Source of the DNA: JABDMH01 sp964428345
Lineage (GTDB): Bacteria; Bacteroidota; Bacteroidia; Chitinophagales; Saprospiraceae
Direction of reading: 5' to 3'
Assembly: GCA_964428345.1 (NCBI GenBank)
Contig: CAYRYD010000006.1
Location: 103,205 to 167,204 of the forward strand
DNA length: 64,000 nt
Below the pieces are notes generated by a model. It did no database searches, was not told the origin of the DNA, and worked only from the letters and a program-made list of their open reading frames with translations. Below are positions 8,706-17,015 of the stretch, in pieces. A program made the position numbers and the translations under genes. Position 1 is the first letter of the stretch; each line of letters starts with the position of its first letter.

Positions 8706-9218
8706 ATGAAGCGTTATTTCCTCCTCTGCGTGATGGCTCTCTGCGGATCACTGTCTGTGTTGCAGGCGCAGGATACCACTTACCAGCAATTGTATGAGAT
8801 GGAATATGCCCGGCGCATCCGCCTGGAAAAGATCAACGGCCGGTATATACCGAAAGACGTAGATGATGCCATGAAAGAACTGGACAAGCTGGTTGATCAG
8901 GTGGGTAAGTCGAAGTTTAAATCACAACCGGAAGATCTGGCAGCCAGTAAGATCCACTTTAGTTTTGGACGGTGGATGATTGTCAATTGGGGGTTTTACG
9001 AAGGAAGCCGTCTTTCCCATTACCTCAAAGGACTAGGCGTCAGTTACCCCGACGATATGGCCACTACGCTGATGATCTGCTATCACCGCCATCTGCATGG
9101 TAAGGAGTTGGGGCTGGCAGACCTCGCCAAAACCTTTGCTGAGAAGCGACGAAAAGAAGTAGAAGGGCGCCTCTTGCAAGGACAGATCCTTGAATCCAGA
9201 TCAGTCCCGAAAAACTGA
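8706..9218 (+). CDS. Exported DUF6794-like protein
   Basis: 170 residues from the ATG that starts MKRYFLLCVMALCG, a clear signal peptide ending near LQAQ. The frame stays open for 43 codons upstream from a TTG, but that would bury the signal peptide. The mature part has DVDDAMKELDKL, KIHFSFGRWMIVNWGFYEGSRL and YPDDMATTLMICYHRHLHG, a pattern I associate with the DUF6794 family found in Bacteroidota. The role is unknown. It stands alone upstream of topA. Confidence 0.65.
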   Translation: MKRYFLLCVMALCGSLSVLQAQDTTYQQLYEMEYARRIRLEKINGRYIPKDVDDAMKELDKLVDQVGKSKFKSQPEDLAASKIHFSFGRWMIVNWGFYEGSRLSHYLKGLGVSYPDDMATTLMICYHRHLHGKELGLADLAKTFAEKRRKEVEGRLLQGQILESRSVPKN

Positions 9219-9535
9219 ATTTGTTCCAAAAGTTCCTTTTTATACAGGGTCACCTGCCATCAACAAGGTGCGAATCATGCTCAGAAATTAGGAGATTTTA
9301 ATTTCTATGTTAATTTTGTGCGCAAATTGGAGGGCACTTTGTTTCCTGAATTCACGATCATGTTCGGTTTTAATATATCCAATCCAGCATTTTGCCTGCC
9401 ATATTGAGCGGCTAATTAAAGAGAATTCAACAGCCTCCGTTGTTCGAAAAATGAAGTGATATCCAGGTGTCTGTGGGGATCGAAAATCCTGTGGAGACTT
9501 TATTAAATCAACATTCTAACTAAAATCCTGACTGA
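9219..9535. other. Intergenic region upstream of topA
   Basis: 317 bases without a gene. TAATTTTG at 9311-9318 matches the -7 consensus exactly and could start a topA transcript with a leader of roughly 210 bases. No TTTG lies at the ideal -33 distance. No tRNA or strong terminator hairpin was seen. Confidence 0.4.
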
Positions 9536-12070
9536 ATGTCCAAGAACTTGCTGATAGTAGAGTCGCCCGCAAAGGCCAAGACGATTGAAAAAATTCTGGG
9601 TAAAGATTTTACCGTAAAGTCTAGTTACGGACATGTGCGAGACCTGGAGCGAAACAGCAGCGCGGTCGATATCCAAAATCAGTTTAAGCCCAAATACGTC
9701 ATTACTCCCGACAAGCAAAAGGTTGTGAAGGAGCTAAAAGACTGGGTTAAGAAAGTCGATGAGGTCTGGCTCGCAACGGACGAAGACCGGGAAGGTGAGG
9801 CCATTAGCTGGCATCTCTGCGAGGTATTAAAGCTTGACCCAAAGAACACCAAACGCATTGTATTCCGGGAAATTACCGCACCCGCAATTAAGAATGCCAT
9901 AACCAAACCCCGGACGGTCGATATCAACCTGGTCAACGCACAGCAGGCCCGCCGCATTCTCGATCGGTTGGTCGGATATGAGCTTTCTGAGATTCTCTGG
10001 AGAAAAGTCAAGGGGAAACTGTCAGCCGGGAGGGTACAGTCGGTGGCAGTCAAACTGATTGTCGATCGTGAACGTGAAATTGCCGCCTTCAATGCCGAGC
10101 CGTATTTTAAAGTACAGGGCATCTTCCCGGTCAAAAATGAATACGACCGGATGGTCGATCTGAAGGCGGAACTGGAGAGCAGGATTTCTTCCGAAGATGA
10201 CGCCCGCAACTTTCTTACCAGAGCCAATGGCGCTACTTTTGCCATTGACAACATCGAGGTAAAGCCGGGTAAACGTTCGCCGGCCGCTCCGTTTACCACC
10301 TCTACTCTACAGCAGGAAGCCAGTCGGAAACTTGGATTTGGAGTAAACCGGACCATGAATGTTGCCCAGCGATTGTACGAGGCCGGACATATTACCTATA
10401 TGCGAACCGACTCGACTAATCTGAGCGAAGTAGCATTGTCTAAAATTGCGGACACCATCCGGAAAGAATACGGAGACCGGTATCTGCAACCACGCAGATT
10501 CAGCAAGAAAAAAGAGCTGGCCCAGGAAGCTCATGAAGCTATCCGGCCCACCTATATTGAAAACACCAGCATCTCAGCTGATCATGACCAGCAGCGTCTC
10601 TATGATCTCATCTGGAAACGGACCATAGCCTCCCAAATGGCCGATGCCCAACTCGAGAAGACGGTTGTAAAGATCAGTATTTCAACGATCCGGGATCAAT
10701 ATCTGATCGCTACCGGTGAAGTGCTTAAGTTTGATGGCTTTCTGAAAGTCTATCTGGAGACCAGCGATGATGAGGATGAGGAGGAAACCACCGGAATGCT
10801 TCCTCCCCTGAAAGAGGGTCAGCAGCTGGATCTCAGTTACCTCCTGGCCACTCAGCGCTTTACCAAGCCACCGGCCCGGTATACAGAGGCCGGTCTGGTG
10901 AAGAAACTCGAAGAACTGGGCATTGGCCGTCCATCAACGTATGCCCCGACCATCAGCAAAATAATGGAACCGGATCGCGGGTACATCACCAAAGAGAGCC
11001 GTCCGGGTGAAGAGCGTAAATACCTCTTACTGACCTTACACAATGGTGAGATTCGCGAGAAAATCGAAACCGAGATTACCGGGACAACGACCAACCGGCT
11101 TTATCCGAGTGACGTGGGCATGATCGTAACCGACTTCCTGAACGATCATTTTGAGACGATCATGGATTATGGGTTTACCGCCGAGATCGAGGAAAAATTT
11201 GATGAGATTGCCGCCGGCAAGTTTGACTGGACCAAAATGCTGACAGACTTTTACTTCCCTTTCCATGATACGGTCGAAGGTACTCTCCAAAATGCCAAGC
11301 GTTCCCGGGGAGAACGACTATTGGGAAAAGATCCTAAAACCGGACTAAGTGTACTCGCCAAAATCTCCAAGTACGGGCGACCCATGATTCAGATCGGGGC
11401 CATGGAAGAGTTGGAAGAAGGACAGAAACCTCATTTTGCCAACCTGAAGATCGGACAGTCCATCGAGACGATCAACCTGCAGGAAGCCCTGGAACTGTTT
11501 AAACTGCCAATGGTATTGGGAGAAGTGGATGGTAAGGAAGTGTCGGTCAATACCGGTCGTTTCGGGCCATACATCAAATTTGGTGACGACTTTATTTCTC
11601 TGGGCCGGGGAACTGATCCCTTCGAAGTGGACTTTGAACAGGCGAACGACCTGATCAAATCCCGGAAAGAAGCGGATAAACCTTTGGGAACCTACCAGGG
11701 CCAACCGATTACCCGGGGGAAAGGCCGGTTTGGTCCGTTTATCAAATGGAATGACCTGTATATCAACATTCCGCGTAAGATTGATCCGGATAAAATTACG
11801 CTTGACCAATGCTTTGAGTTGATTGAAGCCAAGGTCAATAAAGAGGCAAACCGTTATATCCTGAAATGGGACGAAGACAAACTGTCGGTCGAAAACGGAC
11901 GATGGGGTCCCTATATCCGGTACGGTAAGAAAAATTTTAAGATCCTGAAAAAAAGTGACGGATCAAAGTACACCGATGAAGAAATCAGGGAATTAACCAG
12001 GGATGATATCTTTAAGATGATCGAGGAACAGGCACCTGGTACTATCAAAAAGAAACCATTAAAAAAGTAG
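9536..12070 (+). CDS. topA: DNA topoisomerase I
   Basis: 844 residues, type IA topoisomerase. It relaxes negative supercoils by cutting one strand through a phosphotyrosine. The TOPRIM domain starts the protein (LLIVESPAKAKTIEKIL, later TDEDREGEAISWHL). The active-site tyrosine is Tyr288 in GHITYMRTDST, and KLSAGRVQSVAVKLIV is the central core. The C-terminal third carries three topoisomerase C-terminal repeats (VNTGRFGPYIKFGDDF, GKGRFGPFIKWNDLY, ENGRWGPYIRYGKK) in place of the Zn ribbons of the E. coli enzyme, which is usual for this phylum. It ends 3 bases from the convergent lpxB. Confidence 0.97.
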   Translation: MSKNLLIVESPAKAKTIEKILGKDFTVKSSYGHVRDLERNSSAVDIQNQFKPKYVITPDKQKVVKELKDWVKKVDEVWLATDEDREGEAISWHLCEVLKLDPKNTKRIVFREITAPAIKNAITKPRTVDINLVNAQQARRILDRLVGYELSEILWRKVKGKLSAGRVQSVAVKLIVDREREIAAFNAEPYFKVQGIFPVKNEYDRMVDLKAELESRISSEDDARNFLTRANGATFAIDNIEVKPGKRSPAAPFTTSTLQQEASRKLGFGVNRTMNVAQRLYEAGHITYMRTDSTNLSEVALSKIADTIRKEYGDRYLQPRRFSKKKELAQEAHEAIRPTYIENTSISADHDQQRLYDLIWKRTIASQMADAQLEKTVVKISISTIRDQYLIATGEVLKFDGFLKVYLETSDDEDEEETTGMLPPLKEGQQLDLSYLLATQRFTKPPARYTEAGLVKKLEELGIGRPSTYAPTISKIMEPDRGYITKESRPGEERKYLLLTLHNGEIREKIETEITGTTTNRLYPSDVGMIVTDFLNDHFETIMDYGFTAEIEEKFDEIAAGKFDWTKMLTDFYFPFHDTVEGTLQNAKRSRGERLLGKDPKTGLSVLAKISKYGRPMIQIGAMEELEEGQKPHFANLKIGQSIETINLQEALELFKLPMVLGEVDGKEVSVNTGRFGPYIKFGDDFISLGRGTDPFEVDFEQANDLIKSRKEADKPLGTYQGQPITRGKGRFGPFIKWNDLYINIPRKIDPDKITLDQCFELIEAKVNKEANRYILKWDEDKLSVENGRWGPYIRYGKKNFKILKKSDGSKYTDEEIRELTRDDIFKMIEEQAPGTIKKKPLKK

Positions 12071-12073
12071 TGG

Positions 12074-13180
12074 TTACAGCGTATCCACAATGATCCGGGC
12101 GGCTCTCTCAGAAGCCCCTCGTTCACCCAAAAGCCGGCGTAGTTCCTGGTATCCGGCAGCCAGTCTTTGCGAACCCTCAGGGCTCAATGTTTCGGAAAGT
12201 GCCTCTTTTAAAGCATCAGCCTTGAAAGCATCCTGGATCAGTTCTTTGACCAGGGGACGGTCAAGGATCAAATTGACCAGGCTGATATATTTTACCTTGA
12301 TCAGGCGTTTGGCAAGCAGATAGTTCAGAGCGCTGCCCCGGTAACACACCACCAGTGGCACACCCATTAATGCGGTTTCGAGAGTGGCAGTGCCGGAAGC
12401 CACCAAAGCTGCTGAGGACGCCTTGAGCAACAGATTGGTATCGTCGACAACCACCCTTACACCCGGCAGTTGCTGTACCGGAGCATAAATCTCATAGGGA
12501 ACGGTTCCGACAGCCCCCACGACAAACTGATAGTCCGGAAACTCCTGAACAATCGCCGCCATCACCGGGAGATGGTTGCTGATCTCCTGCCTGCGACTCC
12601 CCGGCAATAACGCAATCACCGGTTTGGCCGGCAACTGGTATTTGTGCATCAGGGGCACCGGATAATCGATCGATTCGAGATGATCCAGCAGCGGATGCCC
12701 AACATAATCCACGGCAAAGTTATACGAAGCATAAAATGCTTTCTCAAACGGCAGGATAACCAGCATCCGGTCAACCACCTCCCGCAATAGATTGGCCCTT
12801 CCCGCTTTCCAGGCCCATACCTGGGGCGAAATGTAGTAGATCACCCTGGCTCTGAGTTTTTCCTTCCGCATCCAGCGGGCTATACGGATATTAAAACCCG
12901 GGTAATCGATGAGAATCAGCGCATCGGGATCAAAACGCCGGATATCGTTCCTGCAGAACTTCAGATTTTCAAAAATCGACGATAAATTCCGGATTACTTC
13001 ACTGAAGCCCATATAGGCTGTATCGCGATAATGCCGTACCGGTGTGCCTCCGATCCGGGCCATCCGGTCTCCGCCCCAAAACCGGAACACGGCTTCGGGA
13101 TCGGCGCCGCGAAGCGCCTGCATCAGATTCGATCCGTGTATGTCGCCCGAAGCTTCCCCGGCAATCAGATAATATTTCAT
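12074..13180 (-). CDS. lpxB: Lipid-A-disaccharide synthase
   Basis: About 368 residues, GT19 family. It joins UDP-2,3-diacylglucosamine and lipid X into the lipid A disaccharide at the inner membrane. Hallmarks are MKYYLIAGEASGDIHG at the start, YISPQVWAWKAGR, LPFEKAFY, LLPGSRRQEI and SGTATLETALMGVPLVVCYR. I start at MKYYLI because this is where the family begins; the frame extends 29 codons upstream but not with conserved sequence. It lies 4 bases after the small membrane protein and is the last gene of the surE operon. The enzyme implies a lipid A outer membrane. Confidence 0.95.
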   Translation of the reverse strand: MKYYLIAGEASGDIHGSNLMQALRGADPEAVFRFWGGDRMARIGGTPVRHYRDTAYMGFSEVIRNLSSIFENLKFCRNDIRRFDPDALILIDYPGFNIRIARWMRKEKLRARVIYYISPQVWAWKAGRANLLREVVDRMLVILPFEKAFYASYNFAVDYVGHPLLDHLESIDYPVPLMHKYQLPAKPVIALLPGSRRQEISNHLPVMAAIVQEFPDYQFVVGAVGTVPYEIYAPVQQLPGVRVVVDDTNLLLKASSAALVASGTATLETALMGVPLVVCYRGSALNYLLAKRLIKVKYISLVNLILDRPLVKELIQDAFKADALKEALSETLSPEGSQRLAAGYQELRRLLGERGASERAARIIVDTL

Positions 13181-13184
13181 GACC

Positions 13185-13499
13185 TCACAGGACAGATGAA
13201 CCAAATAAATATAGCCATACCCCCACGTAAACCACCGTTGGAAAAATGACCCCACGCATGGCCCCATCCATGTACTGGGTTTTGAAAATCTGGAGCGGTA
13301 ATATATTAAGACAAAGCGCCACCAAAGCTGATGTCCGTTGCCGGAAATCCAGTGCTACTCTGCCTGGTTCCAGCCAACCCATCGTTTCCAGATTGTCAAA
13401 CAGGCTCATCAGGATAAAATACCAGAACAACGGCAAAGCCAATCCGGCCAGGATACCCACCCATACCTTGTCATATTTTTGAAACCGGGATGTTCTCAT
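13185..13499 (-). CDS. Small membrane protein between surE and lpxB
   Basis: 104 residues with three likely membrane segments (VGILAGLALPLFWYFIL near 14-30, LVALCLNILPL near 59-69, and VIFPTVVYVGVWLYL near 84-98). No function is recognised. Its ATG overlaps the surE stop by 4 bases (ATGA), and lpxB follows 4 bases later, so the three genes are translationally coupled. A role linked to the envelope is an inference from position only. Confidence 0.72.
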   Translation of the reverse strand: MRTSRFQKYDKVWVGILAGLALPLFWYFILMSLFDNLETMGWLEPGRVALDFRQRTSALVALCLNILPLQIFKTQYMDGAMRGVIFPTVVYVGVWLYLFGSSVL

Positions 13500-14263
13500 A
13501 CAGTAATCTTTTCAAAATACTTTAAGGCCTTCAGGGCTCCATAATGTGTCAGGTCATGCATCGACGGAACAATCGAGATATATCCATCATCCAGGGCTTT
13601 CAGGTCGGTATTTTCTTCAGTACCTTCATTTTCAAAGCGGCCGGTTAACCAGTAATACTTCTTTCCCCGCGGGTCTGTGCCCTGTTGAAATTCTTCGACC
13701 CACCGGGCATCGGCCTGTTTGCAAACCCGGATACCCCGGATCGCACCCACCGGGATATTGACATTCAGCAGTTTCGATTCACCCAGGCCTTTTTCAAGGG
13801 TTTGCTCACAAATCTGGCGGATATAAGGTTGACAGGGTTTGAAGTCCGCATTAAAAGCATAGTCCAGCAAAGAAAATCCGATAGACCTTACGCCTTCCAG
13901 CGATGCTTCCATGGCTGCAGACAGCGTTCCGGAGTAAATGATATTGATGGAGGCATTGGAGCCGTGGTTGATTCCCGAAACACAAAGGTCAAATGAACGG
14001 TTTCTCTTAATTACATTCATCGCCAGTTTGACACAATCAACCGGTGTACCCGAACATTCATAAGCCTCGATGCCATCAAATGCCCCCACTTCATTGATGC
14101 GTAAAGGTTCGTCGATGGTAATGGCATGTCCCATACCCGATTGCGGACTATCCGGGGCCACCACGATCACATCGCCGATCTGGCGTACCACATCGACCAG
14201 TGCTGTCAAACCGGGGGCTAAAATTCCATCATCGTTGGTTGCTAAAATCAGTGGTCTGGCCAT
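13496..14263 (-). CDS. surE: 5'/3'-nucleotidase SurE
   Basis: 255 residues, the normal SurE length. The metal and phosphate site is intact: ATNDDGILAPG at the N-terminus, APDSPQSGMGHAIT, and SGINHGSNAS. The enzyme removes phosphate from 5'- and 3'-nucleotides and short polyphosphates and is linked to stationary-phase survival in other bacteria. It is the first gene of the surE - membrane protein - lpxB operon on the minus strand. Confidence 0.96.
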   Translation of the reverse strand: MARPLILATNDDGILAPGLTALVDVVRQIGDVIVVAPDSPQSGMGHAITIDEPLRINEVGAFDGIEAYECSGTPVDCVKLAMNVIKRNRSFDLCVSGINHGSNASINIIYSGTLSAAMEASLEGVRSIGFSLLDYAFNADFKPCQPYIRQICEQTLEKGLGESKLLNVNIPVGAIRGIRVCKQADARWVEEFQQGTDPRGKKYYWLTGRFENEGTEENTDLKALDDGYISIVPSMHDLTHYGALKALKYFEKITV

Positions 14264-14403
14264 ATCGATGTGAATATTAAAAAATTCAGGAATATCTCGA
14301 TTCCCTACCAGTGAAGAATACCGGATGCAGCTAGTCTTTTTATGGAAAAAGTGGATTCCAAATCAAAGAAATAACCTCAACAGCAGTTAGAATATCCGGT
14401 CAT

Positions 14404-16908
14404 TTAATGCTTCAGAAAGGCAGCCCTTTTAATATTCTGCTGTGACCAAAGCCTCAGGTAATAAACCCCTGCTTCCAGGTCAGATATATCGATCCGGTTT
14501 CCGTGCAGCAGCTGATCCCTTTGAATTCTGCCCGAAAGGTCGATGATGGTTAACCGGACAGGGGCTTTCAGATCGGTCTGGAGTTGCAGATAATCCGAGG
14601 CTGGATTGGGTGATACGGAAAATACTTCAATCCTGTAATCGTTGACAGCTGTATGGACATCCGTCTGGATCCCTTCCTGAAGCAGGTCAAAGGTCATGAT
14701 TGATTTGGCGTGAGTACCAGCGATGAGCAGGTTTTTGACCGGATGATATTCGAGATCAAATACCGGTATGACCGGCATGTTGTTACCCAGTCGTAACCAT
14801 CTTCTGCCTCCATCTCTACTGAAATAAACCCCGGCGTCTGTCCCGGCAAACAGCACCTGATCAGCATTGTTCGGCAAGACAAGCAGATCGTTGACCGGAA
14901 TGGAAGGTAAATCGCCGCTGATATCTATCCAGGTTTTTCCCAGATCATCCGACCGGTGGATGTGGGGGATCCGTTCACCAGATCTGAAGCCGGAGTGGGT
15001 TACAAAAAGCACCGCGGCATTGGTTGGCGAAGGAATGATTGCTGTCAGATACCGGTCCGGTAAACCGGCATCGCTCTTTTGCCAGGTAAGCCCATAGTCT
15101 TCGGTCAGGTATAGATTGCCATCTCCGGTACCGGCAAATATCACTTTCAGATCAAAAGGAGATTCAGCAAGCGCTGTGATATTGGCGGTCGCATCAAGAA
15201 ATACGGTATCATCGGTCAATTGGTCACTGATCGCTTTAAAATCTTCATCCGGGCCTGTTTCACTGCGATAAACCCGGTCGGTTCCGAAATAAAGTACATC
15301 CGGATCATGCTGACTCATGATCACCGGGGCATCCCAGTTGACATAATCACTGCCATTGATACCTTTGGTTGCCGGCTCGTATGACTGACCACTGTCTCTC
15401 GTCACATAGAATCCACCTGACTGCGTTTCCACGTAGTAAATATTTGGATCGTCAGGGTGAAAAATAGTACGAAATCCATCTCCTCCAAAATACTGTGTCC
15501 ACCCGGCCAGGTCCTCCTTATTACCCGACAGGCTGCCGTTGTCCTGGGCTCCACCGTAAAACAAATCCGGATTGTGAGGATTGTACGCCACCCGGTAAAA
15601 CTGAGTGGCAGGAATATCTTCGATGTCATACCAGGATGCCGCGTTGTCTGTTGACCTGTAAAGGCCTCCATCGGTGGCGAGCAACAGCGTATCCGGACCT
15701 GCAAAAATCAAATCGTGCTTATCGACGTGCACTACGTCAGCTGTAAACTGATCGACACGGCTCCATCGCTTTGATCGTGCATTAAACCGCCACAGACGGA
15801 CACCAAGGAGATAAAGATCTTCCTCATCGGAAGGGTTCAGACGAATCTTTCCGAAATACCAGCCAAAACCGGCCAGGGGTTGAGTACCCATTCCGCTGCC
15901 GCTCCGGATGGGTAAGGCACTCCAGCTTTGCCCGGCATCGGTAGAGGTAAATACTTCTTCCAGTTCGTGGCTGGTGTCGACATAAACAGCATATAATCTA
16001 TCCGGATTGGAGTGGGCAAGTTCAATGCCGATCCGGGAATGCACCTGATTGGGTAATCCTCCACCCAGCATCGTCCAGCCGGTACCCCCATCTGTCGACT
16101 TATAGATTCTCGCTCCCTCACCGGTGGTGGTCGATTCTTCGTAATTGCGGATGCGGTCCCAGCCGGCAGCATACAAAATCCGGCTATCTTCGGGGTTTAT
16201 GGCAACGTCAATAACGCCTGTGCCTTCTCCGAGAAACAGTACTTGCTCCCAGTTTTGGCCGCCGTTGGTGGTCTTGTAAAGACCCCGGTTACCGTCGCGG
16301 TAAAAAGGGATTCCCATACTGGCCGCGTACATCACCTGTGGATCTTCCGGATCGATCACAATCTTGGCGATGATGCCTGCTTCTTCCAGACCAAGGTAAT
16401 TCCAGGTGTCTCCGGTATCGGTCGAACGATAGATTCCCTTACCGACGAATGGGATACCTGAAATATTAGGGTCTCCGGTACCGACATAGACAATATTAGG
16501 ATTACTCTCGTCAAAAACAATGTCACCGACTGCCAGGATGGAAAAATCATCAAAGACCGGTTCCCAGTGCAGGCCTCCGTCCATGGTCTTGTATATTCCA
16601 CCGGCAGAAAATCCAATCAGCATGATCCGATGATCCCGGGGGTGTACTGCAATGGTATTGATACGCGCCCCGGCATTACCCGGCCCCTGGGTCACCCAGG
16701 CTCCGGCAGAGCGCTGATACTGCCGCTGTGCATCCTTCCTGATCACATCCAACTCCCGCTCCCATCCTCTGAAATCGAAATGTGTATCCGGGTAGACCCG
16801 CTGGTAGAAAAGGTGATCTGAAGGCCGCATTTTTGCCTTCTCTATCTGGCGCTCCGGCTGGCACCCAAAGATCAATAACGGAAGAGCGGCTACGAAAAAT
16901 CGTATCAT
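14404..16908 (-). CDS. BNR/sortilin-like repeat secreted protein with T9SS type A sorting tail
   Basis: 834 residues. A lipoprotein-like signal (LLIFGC followed by QPER) starts the protein. The body consists of many BNR/Asp-box repeats (IYKTMDGGLHW, IYRSTDTGDTW, LYKTTNGGQNW, VYFSRDGGRRW), which form a beta-propeller as in VPS10/sortilin and sialidase-like proteins. The C-terminal 80 residues are a T9SS type A sorting domain (FSVSPNPASDYLQL, then LSGRIQ and LEAGVYYLRL). It is probably a surface glycan-binding or hydrolytic protein; no catalytic residues were assigned. A lipobox and a T9SS tail in one protein is unusual. The gene stands alone, divergent from priA. Confidence 0.85.
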   Translation of the reverse strand: MIRFFVAALPLLIFGCQPERQIEKAKMRPSDHLFYQRVYPDTHFDFRGWERELDVIRKDAQRQYQRSAGAWVTQGPGNAGARINTIAVHPRDHRIMLIGFSAGGIYKTMDGGLHWEPVFDDFSILAVGDIVFDESNPNIVYVGTGDPNISGIPFVGKGIYRSTDTGDTWNYLGLEEAGIIAKIVIDPEDPQVMYAASMGIPFYRDGNRGLYKTTNGGQNWEQVLFLGEGTGVIDVAINPEDSRILYAAGWDRIRNYEESTTTGEGARIYKSTDGGTGWTMLGGGLPNQVHSRIGIELAHSNPDRLYAVYVDTSHELEEVFTSTDAGQSWSALPIRSGSGMGTQPLAGFGWYFGKIRLNPSDEEDLYLLGVRLWRFNARSKRWSRVDQFTADVVHVDKHDLIFAGPDTLLLATDGGLYRSTDNAASWYDIEDIPATQFYRVAYNPHNPDLFYGGAQDNGSLSGNKEDLAGWTQYFGGDGFRTIFHPDDPNIYYVETQSGGFYVTRDSGQSYEPATKGINGSDYVNWDAPVIMSQHDPDVLYFGTDRVYRSETGPDEDFKAISDQLTDDTVFLDATANITALAESPFDLKVIFAGTGDGNLYLTEDYGLTWQKSDAGLPDRYLTAIIPSPTNAAVLFVTHSGFRSGERIPHIHRSDDLGKTWIDISGDLPSIPVNDLLVLPNNADQVLFAGTDAGVYFSRDGGRRWLRLGNNMPVIPVFDLEYHPVKNLLIAGTHAKSIMTFDLLQEGIQTDVHTAVNDYRIEVFSVSPNPASDYLQLQTDLKAPVRLTIIDLSGRIQRDQLLHGNRIDISDLEAGVYYLRLWSQQNIKRAAFLKH

Positions 16909-17015
16909 TGTGTCTGAAACAATAATAATAAATATAAGTTGTTATTTTGGTTATCGGGTCATATATACCTTTTCTTTAACACGAACCGGTCCCTGTCCGG
17001 TTACTCCAGAATTCT

